From assembly GCA_035610835.1 (NCBI GenBank), contig CM069445.1, positions 38,640,656 through 38,704,655 of the forward strand: a DNA stretch of 64,000 nt, in the 5' to 3' direction. The notes beneath the pieces are model-generated. The model was not told where the DNA came from. It saw nothing but the letters and a program-made list of their open reading frames with translations, and made no database searches. A program made the translations under genes and the position numbers. Source of the stretch: Ophiura sarsii (Eukaryota > Echinodermata > Ophiuroidea > Amphilepidida > Ophiuridae). Shown piece by piece: positions 27,276-39,989 of this stretch (position 1 is its first letter; each line of letters opens with the position of its first letter).

Positions 27276-27345
27276 CTCTTTCATTAGCTCAGTAATGGTA
27301 GAGCGCCGGTCTGGTAGGTCCCCGGTTCGATTCCTGCACGTTCAG
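27276..27345 (+). mobile_element. tRNA-derived SINE head (or tRNA pseudogene)
   Basis: A box A-like TTAGCTCAGTAATGGTAGAG with a paired D arm (GCTC/GAGC) at 27285-27304 and a perfect box B, GGTTCGATTCC, at 27324-27334. The anticodon arm is shortened and no acceptor stem forms, so it is not a working tRNA. A TTAACCCTAAC string occurs 80 bp downstream. Confidence 0.65.
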
Positions 27346-27999
27346 TAATTTGGTTCACTTGACTATGAATTATGATGTGTGAACGAAAATGAAGTAACTT
27401 GCTCTTGTTCTCTTTAACCCTAACAGCCATGCATGGATTCAGCTCACTCCTCGAAAATGACAGAAACTGAAATGGCCTTGGTCCGTCCACCTGTTGTGAA
27501 TCCTTGTAACATTCAAGTCTTGCAGTTAATGAAACGGCAATATGATATTGTCACACAAATATGACCGCCTCGAAAAATCAATGAACTTCTTGATATCATA
27601 GCGGTTTGTAGACAACCTGAAACTTGACTAAACTATAAGCTTTAAACTTACTTACTCACACCGAGCTATTCCGAGACCAACGCTTACTGAATTAATCCCA
27701 ATGTCTAACGCAACAGGTGGAAAGACCAAACTGTCTGGGTAGATTCATCAATGATAATCTAGAAAGCTTAAAAATGACTTTTTATTATATCTGATTTTAA
27801 ATCCTATGACTTTGTTTCATAGGGGATAGCTGAAAATATAACATGGGCTACACACATTTAGCATTGGTAGAGATTTCTTTTTACAAGGATGACGGAAAAT
27901 TGTATTATTTATTTATTTATATATTTACTTTTTTATTTTGTTTATTCATTCATTCATTCATAAGTGACTTCCTTTGCAGAATATACCTGTTTAAATCAC

Positions 28000-28430
28000 A
28001 TATGTGACGCCGCATGTCAAAACCAGGCACAATTGGGCAGGAGTTCAAAATTGAGTTATTGATGTATTATACAAATATAGGCTTTGCGCTTTACAACCCC
28101 ACTTGTTTTATTGAAATCGGACATTCCTAACTCGAGTTGTAACATTTTGAATTTGGACTGACTGAAATGTTAAAAAATAGAAAACGTCCATTAAAATTTG
28201 CATAAAACAAAGTAAATAATAAGAAATAGATAAGAATAAACAATTAAAAATATTATTTCGCGATCAAATTTCAGTTTGAAATTTGTACAGCTCTTTTTTT
28301 ACATGACTAGCATTTTGAAATCATCAGAATCTCAAAATTGACAAAAATAACCCTCAAAACATTTTTGGCATTTTTCTCCATTCATAACTCTGCCCAATTC
28401 CGCCTGGTTTTGATATGCAGTGTCACATAT
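28000..28430. mobile_element. ATATGTGAYGC-ended MITE, copy 1
   Basis: 431 bp with ~45 bp imperfect inverted ends: ATATGTGACGCCGCATGTCA ... CAGGCACAATTGGGCAG, and the inverse CTGCCCAATTCCGCCTGG ... CAGTGTCACATAT. AT-rich interior without coding capacity. Confidence 0.85.
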
Positions 28431-29127
28431 TCCATTGATTATTGCCATCTATTCCGGAAGCTAACATGAAAGATGACCCATGATCATCCAACCCACTAAG
28501 CTGTAATACTAGCCGAGATAAAGAATATTGTTACAAAACGGTAATGAATCGGACTGAATAGATAGCCTTTTTGTGTTGCTCTTATAATATACCCTTGATA
28601 CAATCAAGATTAGTTAGTCAATGCGTCAATGATCAGTTAATCATAACGTCCTTCACTGCGATGTTGGTTGTACTTTTCTTTCTTTTATATCTACTATAAC
28701 ATACAGTAATAAACAGTTTTGATACCATCGTTTTTTAATTACTTACAGTATCTGGCTCTCACACTGATGATTCCGCCCAGACCACTTCCATTTATTAATC
28801 TCGCAAATTAACACTTGCGTCACTTTCACCTTGAAATCGACCGTTCATTCATTCATTCGTACGTATGCATTCGCCACAATGAGCAAAAACCCAAATCAAA
28901 TTTGCACCACTTAAAGCAATGACCACAAATCTATAAAATGCAACCCATTTCTACTTCCAATGTGCCAGCTTAACAAGTGCCTGGGGTGACCTTGACTCTA
29001 CTACAAACATAGTAATACAGTGCAATCCACTACAAGTACTACTCAATGCTCCCGCAAAACTGATTCACACGTGTTTGGCATTCTTTGGCTATTTTTTGTA
29101 GCCCTACTTTCACTGTACACCAAACCC

Positions 29128-29380
29128 ATATCGAGGGTTGAGTGCCAGAAGGTCTTAACTCAACTTTTGGGAAAATTGATATTTTGGTACAAAAATAATC
29201 CATATAACCTTGATTTTCAGAACCATAAGAGATAACTCATAAACACTCTGAATTTGACTAAAATTAGAGTTATAAGTTGGGTGCTACAGTGTAATGTAAT
29301 TAGTCCCAAATATTTGAAAGACGATTATCTCAAAATAGCATTTCTTGAGTTACAGCCTTCTGGCGCTCAACCCTCGATAT
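29128..29380. mobile_element. Foldback MITE (ATATCGAGGGTTGAG ends)
   Basis: 253 bp with ~26 bp inverted ends, ATATCGAGGGTTGAGTGCCA and TGGCGCTCAACCCTCGATAT, with one difference in these 20 bases. Only one copy in the window. Confidence 0.82.
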
Positions 29381-30979
29381 CTATTTGCTTAAAAAGGTGC
29401 GGAATAACACACACCTGACTTTGACTATACTTTTGATTTGTCTTCTCATACTGACTGACCAATGCATCAAATATTCACAAGCTTTGGCATACCATTCATG
29501 TTAAGCCCTGTCCATTCCACCGTTAACCGCACGCACGTAAGTCCCATTGCCAATGGCTACCAGTCATAACACACAATTATGAACAATATTTGTATTATTA
29601 GATACCAAAATAGCACTATGCCATCTCATCCCACTCAATATAGTCAGACATAATCTAAAATAAAAAACATGTTTGTTTGTATAGATTTGTTAAGTTTACT
29701 CTCGCCCCTACCCATCATCCACTCTGGGTTTTTAAAATTTCTTACTGATATAACTAAGTTTAAGGTTTAAATTTTCAGTCTATTAGAGGATTTCTTGATG
29801 TTATTATGAATTGAAACATAAAGGTTAGATTAGTATTTTTATTTTTTTTGGTGTTGGTCAATTACACCAAACAAATTGTTTTAAATAAGCTTCACACTGT
29901 GAATGAAATCCACCCTCGCTCCATTCAACCTATACCAAAGCAGGTTGGCGCCAAATTACGAACCAACCGACAATGTGATAAATTAAACATGCCATGCACC
30001 GGCGTATGCAACAATGATACTCCAACCACCAGTACAGCGTGATGAACTGCATTTTCCATTGTAACTAGGGAGACCGGTTCTCTTCAATCGATCTCAATTA
30101 ATGTAATATGAAAATTCTCATTAAGTGCAAAATCTGGAAATGGAACATATGTGCGATTGAGTAGGTTGTATTGAATAGGAGGTATCATCTTCTAAATTAT
30201 TAATGAATGCAATGGAATGTCAACCACAGCAGCACTTATATAACCATACACACCTACAACTGGAGAAAAAACCTGCTGAAATCTACAAAAATGCTCAACA
30301 ATGTTCATTATTTTATCCTTATCTTAATTCTAATTTAGAAAAGGTTTATCAAATCATGTTTTGAAATCACAGTTTGTAATCAATAAAAACGAACTATTGA
30401 ATGTCACAAAATGAGTCATAAGAAGAATAGTTCAAATAATTTCAGATTGCCATTAGTATGAATAATTTATTAATTAGCCTTCATTTTCAAACATTTGACA
30501 AAGTAATATATCTAATTTATTAATATTTACCATTCTTTCAAGTATTTATAAACCCTCTTTATTTTTCTTAACCATATCCTTGCTTGAAAAAAACCCTCCT
30601 CAATAGTTATACAAGGTGATGCATTTAACATGCAATTGAAGAAGACATTGCTATAATTAACTAATCTACAAGGACAAATTAAAAAGTAATTGCGTAGTAC
30701 TTTCCACGGTGTAAAGACGTGTCACCAATTTGACTCACTACGTTAACTACTAACTAGCTGGCTGGCTGCTGAACATTTACGACTAGCAGTTGAAAAATTG
30801 CCTCAAAACATCTATGTTATAAACAGACACACAGCTTTAAAGGAAAACACTACTTCTCTCTGAGTGATACGGTTCCATGTATCTAATCCAAGGAATTATA
30901 TGCTACTTACTGTATAATTATTGTGATTGTTTAAAGTAATCACTGTTACCTTTGTCATCACATGATTGGTAGAGAGTGA

Positions 30980-31373
30980 TTAGGCCAAGTAAAATAAATA
31001 ACATGTTGATCGTCCCAGCCCTCACCGATTCTTAAAGAATTCAAAATATTCTTCTTATTTTTCTTATTTGATTCATAACATTATTTCATATACTGTGGTC
31101 AAGAAAACAAGTGTTTCAGTATTATTTATAAACACATTGAACATTATTTCTCCAAGCTAGGGGTAGGGAAATGAGGAAATAACAAAACATAATGAGGGCC
31201 TCTCCATTTTCACAATGTGAGGACAAAGCTTGGACAGTTAGAATGTTTACACAGAAATGAAGAGTAACAAAAATAACATAATAACAAATAATAAGGGCCT
31301 CTCTCACCGATTTAAAACAAAGGTCAGAACAATCGTCATGTTATTTATTTTACTTGGCCTTAACTACTCTATA
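30980..31373. mobile_element. Foldback MITE (TTAGGCCAAG ends)
   Basis: 394 bp. The ends GGCCAAGTAAAATAAATAAC and its exact inverse are followed inward by weaker pairing. TTA/TAA lies outside each end. Confidence 0.82.
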
Positions 31374-31651
31374 ATGTTTCTATCATAATCTCTTAATTTT
31401 GGTGAACATTTCTGAAGATTTGCTAACGTAAACCCTCCCAATCTTTATCACTCCCTCGCACTTCCCCTCTCACCCACCCCCCCCCTCCACACAGGGCTGG
31501 AAATGTAAGTACTTTACACACTTTTAATAACCATTCTGTACCATATCAAATATGTTAAATATAAGCATGTATGAAAACGTAGCAAACATTTGTATGCTTG
31601 ACAAGCTTTCTATTGTGCCTGTGTGTTAAACAAATTGAAGTTTCCTATCCC

Positions 31652-32168
31652 CTTTAAAGCAATATGATGTGATCTTTTTTCTAATTTTGACACATATTTT
31701 GTTCTCTCTTATAATGAGGTCTGAATATCAGGAAAGACTTTCCTGGATTCAGAAATCTATTTTGACTGTATTTTCCATTAAAAACAGACTAAATCATAAT
31801 GGAAAGTTGCTTCCAATTAAGGAATTTTTCAACACATTTGCTTCGATTTACATCATAAAGCATTCCGTAGGGGTGTGTTCACTTGTGTACAGTTGCAGTT
31901 GTAACCGGAAACACTGTTAACGGCGTTAACACAGTGTCAAACCATGGTATTCTATTTACAAACAACAACTCAGAATATAAACGGACCCGACAACCTATTT
32001 AAAAATTGATTTTGAAGTAATTAGGAAATGTATTGCTCTGTAACTTACAAGATATTTTAGTTTCAGCCATGGTGATAAATGTAATTTGACAACAAAAATT
32101 GCATTTTGAGGGGGAAAATCACAGATAGAGGGCGTTCCATGAAAAAGATAGCATACTATGCCTTTAAA
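31652..32168. mobile_element. 'CTTTAAAG' MITE family, copy 1
   Basis: 517 bp between CTTTAAAGCAATATGATGTG and ACTATGCCTTTAAAG. The right end carries AGAGGGCGTTCCATGAAAAA, closely related to the ends of the 11386/50051 foldbacks. The interior (ATTTTGACTGTATTTTCCAT, GTGTCAAACCATGG) is shared with 35958-36391. It has no meaningful open frame. Confidence 0.82.
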
Positions 32169-34070
32169 GTCCTACAGACAGCTCCACTTGACTGCATATC
32201 ACCCCTTAACATTTTCCATTCATTTCTACTACCAGGGTTTGTTTTCACAATGTCTATCATCTTTGAAAATGCCAATGCATTCAATTCTTATACATAATAC
32301 GAGGCAAATTAAAGAACACCTGTGGCGTAATACAGGTTATAATACATCTATAATGTAGCGTTCGCTTCATCGTCTCATAACAACGAGCATACACGTTGAG
32401 GATACAATCTTTATAGCTAGTCTATCAATCGTTGTGTGTGTGTTTTTTCTTCTGAATTACGTTATGTTATTCTTCGTGGCTTTCAGCGCATTTGTTGTAT
32501 ACCTTAGCATAACCCCCAATGGCGACCTGTCAGATGACATTATTACCCGTGAAACTATGATCCTTTCTCATCCCAAATCCATCCTCTTTGATGACAATGG
32601 TATTAGATATGGCCTGTTATAACGCCCCCAGAGACACAAAGGTTTGATTTGGAAAGCCCCTCAGGATAAAGACGGGTTTGATTTGGATAGCATTTTATAC
32701 TTTGATGATAAATCCAAACAGTGGGTTTTTACTTTTTGTTACCAGGCTCATTTTCACGTTCATACAAACATAAAATCTATCCTGAGATATGCCTGATTTA
32801 GATCCAAGTAGAAAATTTGATACTTCTGTTTCTGCTCAGTCACATAGATCAAACCAATCAGAGGGTTTGTTTCTATTGAAATGCAAGTGATTTTTTTCTT
32901 AAAATTACCTCTTCATTATATTATTTAGCGAATGATTATAAGATCAAACAGCAACAGTTATAACAAATATTTGATAGTCAATCATTTAATGTTATCAGTC
33001 TAATTTAGTTAAAATCCCTATATTTACACATAATATTTTGATAAGACCAGAGACAGAGAATAGGGATGTCGCATGTTTGAAGCTTTCTCAAGCATTGGTA
33101 AAGTAATATACTTAGCCTATACACATTTTTGTTCACAAACAACTAATTTTGATCGTAGCGAGGTTGACTTTGGTTTTACATGAGGTATACAACACCATCA
33201 CCACCATCAGACACCAATGTGATACAATATTTTATCCAAATTCAGTTACAAGATGGAAAACATTCCCTATCTACCTGTCCTAAATTGGCTAAATTACAGC
33301 ATTAAATACCAAGGCGAACCCGGTTTCCTTTATTCTAAAGTGTTTAGTGTTCAGTATAAGAACTGCAGCCAAATAGACTCCTACTGGTAACATCAACACT
33401 TTAGTCGATCTCTTGACCTTGCTGTTGTATTCTCTGTATCTATACTCTGTTCCATGTGAAGTTTGAATGTGACTTCAGAGCCTATTCTAATGCGTGCTGT
33501 TTATTCATCGTGTGACTCTAATGCGCTGAAATGTGTACCTGTGCAATCAATGCTAAATCCTGGCATTGATGCATAAACGCTGTGTCTCTCACTGGAATAC
33601 GCACTTAACCCCTGAGAACTACCAGCCGATTGGTTAAAAAGATGGATACATCATTTATTGCACCAATGAGAGACATTGTTAGAATAATTGTATCCCTGAT
33701 AAAGATGGGAGTGAAACATTTTACAACCTACATTTGAATTGGCTATTCATATGAGTACATCTTGTAATAAACCAATCAGAACCACTGTAAAATAGACAGG
33801 TAGACCCCAGGGGGTTAAGTCACATTTGTATTTCTGGTAGAATGGAGTCAAAATCAACTGAGTTACAAAACATCATTTATACCACGTTTAACATGGGACA
33901 ATAAATTGCTGACAAAGCTCTATTATGTTCCAGTTTATACTGAATGACCTATGGAAGTTACAGTCTGTTACAGAGTAAAGTGGAACATAACCGAGTATAC
34001 TATTTCAGTGTATATTAAATATAAAGGTCATTTGCGAAAACCCTTTAAACAGACTATAACACAAACTCAC

Positions 34071-34242
34071 CATCCACAGGAACAGGAATGCTGCTCGTAA
34101 CTGGAGTTCCGCACGTAATGTTGGTACGATCCGCCATGAATTGCACCGTTGCCGTGGTAGCAGCAAAGTCCCCAAACACGCACTCGTAGGTGTGGGAGTT
34201 CCCGTCGTCTAGTCTGGGCAAGTTGGAGATTAGCAATTCCAC
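34071..34242 (-). CDS. PLXNA: Plexin A-type exon 'c': PSI1-PSI2 linker domain
   Basis: 57 codons plus one base: VELLISNLPRLDDGNSHTYE, CVFGDFAATTATVQFMADRT, NITCGTPVTSSIPVPVD, then G of a split Gly codon. It corresponds to the vertebrate plexin-A linker ([22 protein letters not shown]...IHCRSP), with the same two cysteines (YECVFG and NITCGTP) that bracket an IPT-like beta sandwich. NIT is a potential N-glycosylation sequon, as expected for an ectodomain. The acceptor is AACACAG|GTGG and the donor GGATG|GTGAGT (phase 1), which joins exactly to the GT that opens the next exon (GGT, Gly). Phase with the preceding exon is 0/0. No frame damage is visible. Confidence 0.92.
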
Positions 34243-35845
34243 CTGTGTTGTTAAAGAAGATGAGGGGTTTGTGCATTGGTTAGTGATGATAATGAGCTCA
34301 TTTATAAAAGGCAAAAACAACAAAAACATACCGTTGTACGGGCCCCGAACGACCCATTTTTTCAAATTTGCAACAACAACAAAACTTGGGATTTTATATC
34401 ATTCCCAAACAATTCCTGATTATTTTTGAAGAGGTCCATTTACCCGTACAACTGACGGGGGGACGTCGCCTAAGCCAATATTCTTGTATGACAAAATATT
34501 TCAGCTTTAGCAAGGTTGACATTACATATAACATCTTTTCATAGACATGATTTATTCACCGTGGTAAATGATGCAAGATTTCAATTTTGTGGTATAAATT
34601 CTGTCGCTTCAATTTTGTGTCAAATTAAACAAACAAAAATATTCATAAACATTAAAATTGGCCTATGCTGTACTTCATGGGACCTAAAAAAGGTTATTTC
34701 TAACCTTGCTTTGGCCTATGATTAAAAAAACCCACCAACCCCCTCCTGCCACCCCCTTCAAAATAAATGGTGGGAAATTGTGGAGTTTGTTTTTACAATT
34801 TCGTACATGGAAATTTGTCTATTTACTTTTCTTTTTCTTTTTTTTTAAATAAAAAAAGCTATGAGAGCAAATAAATGTTCATAACAAAACCTGTATAACA
34901 AGCGAATAGTTGAAACATTTTTTTCTTTTGTCTAATTTTGTGTTTCACTCTTGGTAATCACTTTACCGTATTGTGCGCTAATGTCTCGTTAAGTGACATT
35001 CACTTAAAAAAAATCATAATACTACAAAGAGTTTCTTTTATTAGCTAATCAATTGATGTATATTTTCTGTCATTTTTAACTGATAATATTGACTACAGTA
35101 GATTGCATAGAGTGTAGCGTTACTTTCCAAGAGACTGAAACATCAGAACATCTCGGGACAAAATCGAAAGTGAGCTAGTCTTCGAGCCAATTCGATACCA
35201 AATGCTATCATTTGATCCCTTTTGAAATTACAGGCTACAGATAAAAGCTGCGAGCAAATTATAAAATTGCAGATATTTGAGGGGTGGGGGAGGGGGAATT
35301 AAATGTTCTGGTGTTGATGAACATGATAGGTTATCAAGTATGAAGGGCTGGGAACTTAGACTTTTATAAAAAGTAGGATTTAAATGATTCAGTAATCACT
35401 AAAATATTCAGAATACTCCCTATACTAATTGGTATAAAACATGTAAATCCCTTCCAGTGAAAATTCGGTCAAAATGATTTTTTGTTACTTAAACCCCGCC
35501 CACTTTTGAAAAATCAATATTTCCGATTAAATATTTCGCAACACTTCCCGCTACACTAGGATGGCACAGAGCCTCAATGGTTATTGTCTGACATAGGCCA
35601 ATGGAAATGGATTGTTAGTTTCCTGTTGGAAGTTTTAAAAATGGGACAAGGTGACTTTTCATTATTCATTATTTGGATTGTTTTCATTATTCATTATTAA
35701 AACAGAACCGATGGTTTCCGAACGGAAATTAAGGTACCCCCACTATACAAAGCAGTGTTAACTACTTGCTACCCATTGTTTCATACATCAGTAACATTTG
35801 AAATTTGAGTAGGTAATGCAAATATTTCATTATTAACTATATACC

Positions 35846-35895
35846 ATGACACCACACCACTGCCAATAAAATGACACCACACCACTGCCAATAAA
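35846..35895. repeat. 25 bp perfect tandem duplication
   Basis: ATGACACCACACCACTGCCA plus ATAAA, twice. Confidence 0.95.
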
Positions 35896-35957
35896 ATCCC
35901 TGAACATCTAGAGGAAGAGTGCCTGGTATTTAGAGTTTCTAAAAATTAAGATTTTGT

Positions 35958-36391
35958 ACTCAAGTTTGTTTCCTGGCCTCATAAATCTATCTTGACTGTA
36001 TTTTCCGTAAAAAACACCCCCATCACAATGGATATCTGCTTTCAATTTAAAGAATCTTTCACACATTTGTTTAAATGTTCATAATAAAGCATTTCATACC
36101 GTTATGTTCACTTGTGTACGATTTCGACTGTAAACAATGTTATAAACACGGTGTCAAACCATGGAACTCTATTTACAAACAACAAAACACTCGGGAAAAA
36201 ACCCAATAGGTAAACCTGATAACTATGTTCAAAATTTGATTTGGAAGTTATCAGGGAACATATTGCTCTGTAACTGAGAAGATATTTAAAAATTCATGTT
36301 TTTAAAATGTAATTTGACAACAAAATTGCATTTACAGGAAAAAAATCAAAGATGGAGGGCGTTCCATGAAAAAATCACATAAAATGCCTTT
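35958..36391. mobile_element. 'CTTTAAAG' MITE family, copy 2, left end lost
   Basis: Same interior as 31652-32168: CTTGACTGTATTTTCCGT, GGTGTCAAACCATGGAA, ATTGCTCTGTAACTGAGAAG, GGAGGGCGTTCCATGAAAAA. It ends AAAATGCCTTTA. The left terminus cannot be matched, so it is probably truncated. Confidence 0.8.
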
Positions 36392-36851
36392 AATACTGTG
36401 TATCTACAGCATCAATAACAGATGAGAAACCCCCTTAAACCCTCAATGTACACTGCACAACACATATATAGTACAAATGTGGTGCTTTTAAATATAGCCG
36501 TAACAAAATATTTTGAACTCCGCGATAGGAAAAGTCGCCTCCAGGGGAATAACATATATACATATAATAGTGTTTGGCTTCACACGTTATTCAATTATTA
36601 TTTGCATGGCAATATTTGAAAGATCAAAATCCCTGTCCCTATGACACACTAAAGTAATTGGGTATCTATTTTGACTCGTATACGAATCCCTCACTCATGC
36701 ACGCAGACCGTGTTATTCCCAGATGTGTGGGACTGGTTGGCGATCCAAACACCATGACATCTTGAATTACTTATTAAAACAAAATCTTAGAGGCAGTGCA
36801 ATTTATGGGATGGGTGTGATTAGTAGAGCATTATATGTATAAATAATATAC

Positions 36852-36987
36852 CTCAGTGTAACGGTCTCTTGGGGTACTTGAGGGCGTCACAGATTCAACC
36901 TCGGAACACATGCTGGCAGGACCAAGCCATCTGCGGGAGTCCAAGTCTTCAGATCCGAGACATTCGCTCTCCTTCCGTCTCGTGCAG
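36852..36987 (-). CDS. PLXNA: Plexin A-type exon 'b': end of PSI1 and start of the PSI1-PSI2 linker
   Basis: After one base that completes the split Ser codon, 45 codons read CTRRKESECLGSEDLDSRRW, LGPASMCSEVESVTPSS and TPRDRYTE. The start corresponds to the vertebrate plexin-A stretch CSRRDACERADEPQRF after PSI1, and MCSEVESVTPSS to the QCVRLTVHPNN region that opens the first immunoglobulin-like/IPT-like linker. Two cysteines near the start finish the PSI1 disulphide set. The acceptor is TTCTACAG|C and the donor ACTGAG|GTATAT (phase 0). The length is 136 nt, and 1 + 135 fits the phase left by the GC donor upstream. The exon is visibly more GC-rich than its flanking introns. It is too short to stand out as an open reading frame and was found by searching for the missing linker between neighbouring exons. 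Confidence 0.9.
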
Positions 36988-38035
36988 CTGTAGAAAGGTG
37001 TGAAAACAAATGTAAGAAAAATGTAAGATTAATTATAATAAACAAATAAGATAAAAGGTTATGAAATTGTTATCATCTATTGCTTTCTTTAACCTGTTTG
37101 GGATCAAAAGGCAATTTAAAAACATCACATGTATCGCTGAACAACCCTTTCAAAAAGAAAGAGCAAACAAAAGGTTCAAACATTTTCATGGTAACAATTT
37201 CTAGTACAGAAACATCGGGGATAATTACAGTAACAAACAGCGCATTGTAATTATCTGTTATGTTGTCATTTTCAAGCTGCATCTAATAATATTTTACTTT
37301 TTTATTTTTAATTGAGTATAATGTATCACTTTTGTTTGAAAATATAGCCTAAGATGAATCAAAAATTGATGCCATCATACACACACACAATCACAAATTA
37401 AAAGCGCAAATAATTCGCTTATATGGAAGGATGTGAACAAATATGTTCGCAAAGTTAAGCGCTCTACAGTAATACTCTCAATTAGATAGGCTTGTTTTAT
37501 CTTATACCGTGCCATTAAATATTAAAACCCTCATCTTGTTTTGAAATGAAAGAAAAATTTATGAGATATTTCGCAACTCGTGTGCTATTTTATAACTAGA
37601 AATCGAAGTACTAGAATCAACACGAGAAAACTGCTACTCCCGATTTCCGATGACATTAATATCGCGAGGTGTTTTTAGGTCGCATTATTAAATCGTCCAT
37701 GATGAGCTGACGAATCATGCGTGTGATGCGGTATTACCAGAGATCCAGGGATGCCTGACTGAGCAAGACTCCTGTTAAACACATCAGACACAGAACAAAG
37801 TGATAATTCATCGGGCCGTTTTTAATCGACCTTTAAATGGCAATGGTTCACACATGAATGTATGTTTCTTATAGCATGTCAATTACCATGTAGAGCATTT
37901 ATATTAGGAATTAAACGTTGACATGACAGGGCCCCAAGTGGAATTGCACATTGAACATTACAGCTTCACTGTAGACTACACACAATCTTTTAGCTTGCAT
38001 CATGTAACTCCAAACATTGGTAGGTTATGTCTGTG

Positions 38036-38124
38036 AAAAGAGAATTTCCTTACTTTTTTTTGCAATCTTATCCAGTGATCGAAAGAGAATTTCCTTCCTT
38101 TTTTGCAATCTTATCCAGTGATCG
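38036..38124. repeat. ~44 bp direct duplication
   Basis: AAAGAGAATTTCCTTMCTTT followed by TTGCAATCTTATCCAGTGAT occurs twice, with a short difference in the T run. Confidence 0.9.
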
Positions 38125-38689
38125 GTAAGATACCAACATGGTCAGGACCCACTGGTTTGCTTAATTAACAGCTTTTTTTTCTTCAAAATTTACACAATAT
38201 TTTCTTTTCGCTTTAAATATTTTGTAAGACACACACGGGTAAGAAGCATATTCTGCAATCACTTTATTGAGTTTCATTGATCAGGGATTGAATCCAACAA
38301 CAGTCCAAGTACGTGTATACATCATCCATCAATATGACTTGATTCGAGTATGCTCGCTCCAGACTTGGAGAGGACAGGGTCTAGACTGGTTCAATAATTC
38401 AAGTCTCCAATCACTATTTACTTCATATCAAATTTAACATGCAGGAAATTGAATCTGTGCCACTGAGATAGCTGTTGTTCCTTGATGATGTCTTATATAG
38501 TAATTGGCAAGAGTTAATTGGAACAAGTAAGTGCTAACATGCCTAGTCTTGAGGAAATTCACATGACCAGCTGTACGTTATTTTATTCGTCTTTTCCCCT
38601 TCAAATTCACCTTTTTAAATTAATGTCCCAACAATCAAACTAGACTTTCATGCTTAAACCAGTTTGGTTAAATTTGAGTTATTTAAAAT

Positions 38690-39110
38690 AATAATATAAT
38701 AGCATCAAAGCACATAATAGCATCAAAGCACATATCCACTCAATTATTAGAGCGCTCAAGGCACGTAACATAAAGAACAAAATAAACAGAAATAACAACA
38801 GTAAACAACAACAAACAAAGCAAAACGTTCCCAATACAAAAAACATGGAACTTGATGGTACAATACTACAAAAATGTCTCTTGACATAAGGTGTGTTTTC
38901 AACATTTTTTTTAAAAACAATTGTTTCACTTTTTGCAGTTCTTGATAGGTAGTTCATTCCAGAGACAAGAAGGTGCAGTTAGCGAATGATGTGTCTCCCC
39001 AAGTGCGATTAGACATAGTTTCTTGAAGAAGTTGCATGTGACCGGAATGAAGAGTGCAAGTTTGCACATAGTTTGATAACAGTTTTGATAAACATGACTG
39101 GGCAAAAATA
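38690..39110 (-). pseudogene. Decayed LINE tail (reverse transcriptase ORF, C-terminal end)
   Basis: The minus strand reads HMQLLQETMSNRTWGDTSF then ANCTFLS, a +1 shift, LWNELPIKNCKK, a stop, and MLKTHL after another shift. GDTSFxxxxxxLWNELPxxxK...FKxxLKTHL is the typical end of CR1/L2/RTE-like ORF2 proteins (GDRAFSVAAPKLWNSLP...LKTHLF). The downstream open frame ends in LLYYYFK, also typical. At least two frameshifts and several stops show that it is dead. The exact clade is not determined. Confidence 0.55.
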
Positions 39111-39798
39111 ATTCTATGACAGGAAACCAATGAAAATAGTGACAAATAAATGTAGCGCAAAATATTCCACTTTTACAGTCAAGACAATAGTGGAGTTCCT
39201 TTCAATTTGTCGTAATATGGTAGGAATATTTTAGATTTTCTGGAGATGATACAGTTGGTTAACTGGTAATTCGTAAAGAAGAGCATTTTAACCATTTCGT
39301 CCAATTGTGGGCCAATCTTTCAAAAAAAGGAGTTATTATTTCGCCCTCTGTATTGTGTCATTCTAAAAGGTGAAACAGGGTGGAATTTGACCCTACCATT
39401 TCAAGCGCGCAGCCAACAAATTCTGATATTCCATATGCACCCTGTGATTATCTGATCTTTGCGCAGAGCTGATTGTATATAAGACATCTGTTACTGGAGT
39501 GCAAGAAAGATATAAGTATTTTGTTAAGACTTTGTGGCTTACATCTTTTTTGTACTTGATAGACAATGGCCTACTTAAGCGTGTCCGCTGTCTGAAATGA
39601 TTTGATGTTATTCAAGTGTCCCATGTTATTGGTAATGTTTGTGGTTTTTTTATTCTAGTATTAAAACACATGTCTATTTTTGGCGATTGAAGAGGGAACA
39701 TTACTAATTCCATCGAGTGCCAATGTCTTCCCCGTAATAGCTTCAATCTAATTGATATTCATAATTCCCCCCATACCATATGCACATGAAACACATCA

Positions 39799-39989
39799 CC
39801 AGTGTTACCAAAAACTGCCATCAAGTAGCCCAATTGGGCTGTATATGTGACACATTGGTAAATTGGGCCAAATCTTGTGACATTGATACCAAAAAAGGTT
39901 GAAACATAGCAGGCTACTTTGCTCTACAAATTGGGCTATATTTCTCCACAAATTGGGCACAATGAATCCAACATTTTTGGCAACACCAC
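39799..39989. mobile_element. MITE with GTGTTRCCAAAAA ends
   Basis: 191 bp with inverted ends AGTGTTACCAAAAACTG and CATTTTTGGCAACACC. The interior repeats AAATTGGGC several times and contains CAAGTAGCCCAATTGGGC. A related fragment (AAGTGTTGCCAAATGCCC and CAAGTAGCCCAATTTCC) lies at 25383-25423. Confidence 0.7.

Larger units (their letters stand above)
21417..34070 (-). other. Plexin intron between exons 'c' and 'd' (12654 bp)
   Basis: GT-AG intron (GTGAGT...CATTTCAG). It contains a tRNA-like TTAACCCTAAC element (22042-22326), local duplications (22873-23035, 24357-24530), foldbacks (26303-26716, 28000-28430, 29128-29380, 30980-31373), a tRNA-like SINE head (27276-27345), and a 'TTTAAAG' foldback-type element (31652-32168). 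The small open frames in it have no recognisable homology. Confidence 0.87.
34243..36851 (-). other. Plexin intron between exons 'b' and 'c' (2609 bp)
   Basis: GT-AG intron (GTATAT...AACACAG). It contains two 25 bp direct repeats (35846-35895) and a second copy (35958-36391) of the element seen at 31652-32168. The rest is AT-rich without recognisable features. Confidence 0.87.

Noticed and set aside
27276..27345. Functional tRNA gene
   Set aside because: Box A and B are good, but the acceptor stem does not close and the anticodon arm is too short.
32434..32622. Plus-strand open frame with a hydrophobic start (MCVFFLLNYVMLFFVAFSAF)
   Set aside because: It looks like a signal or membrane segment, but it is a single short T-rich frame without a partner exon or homology.
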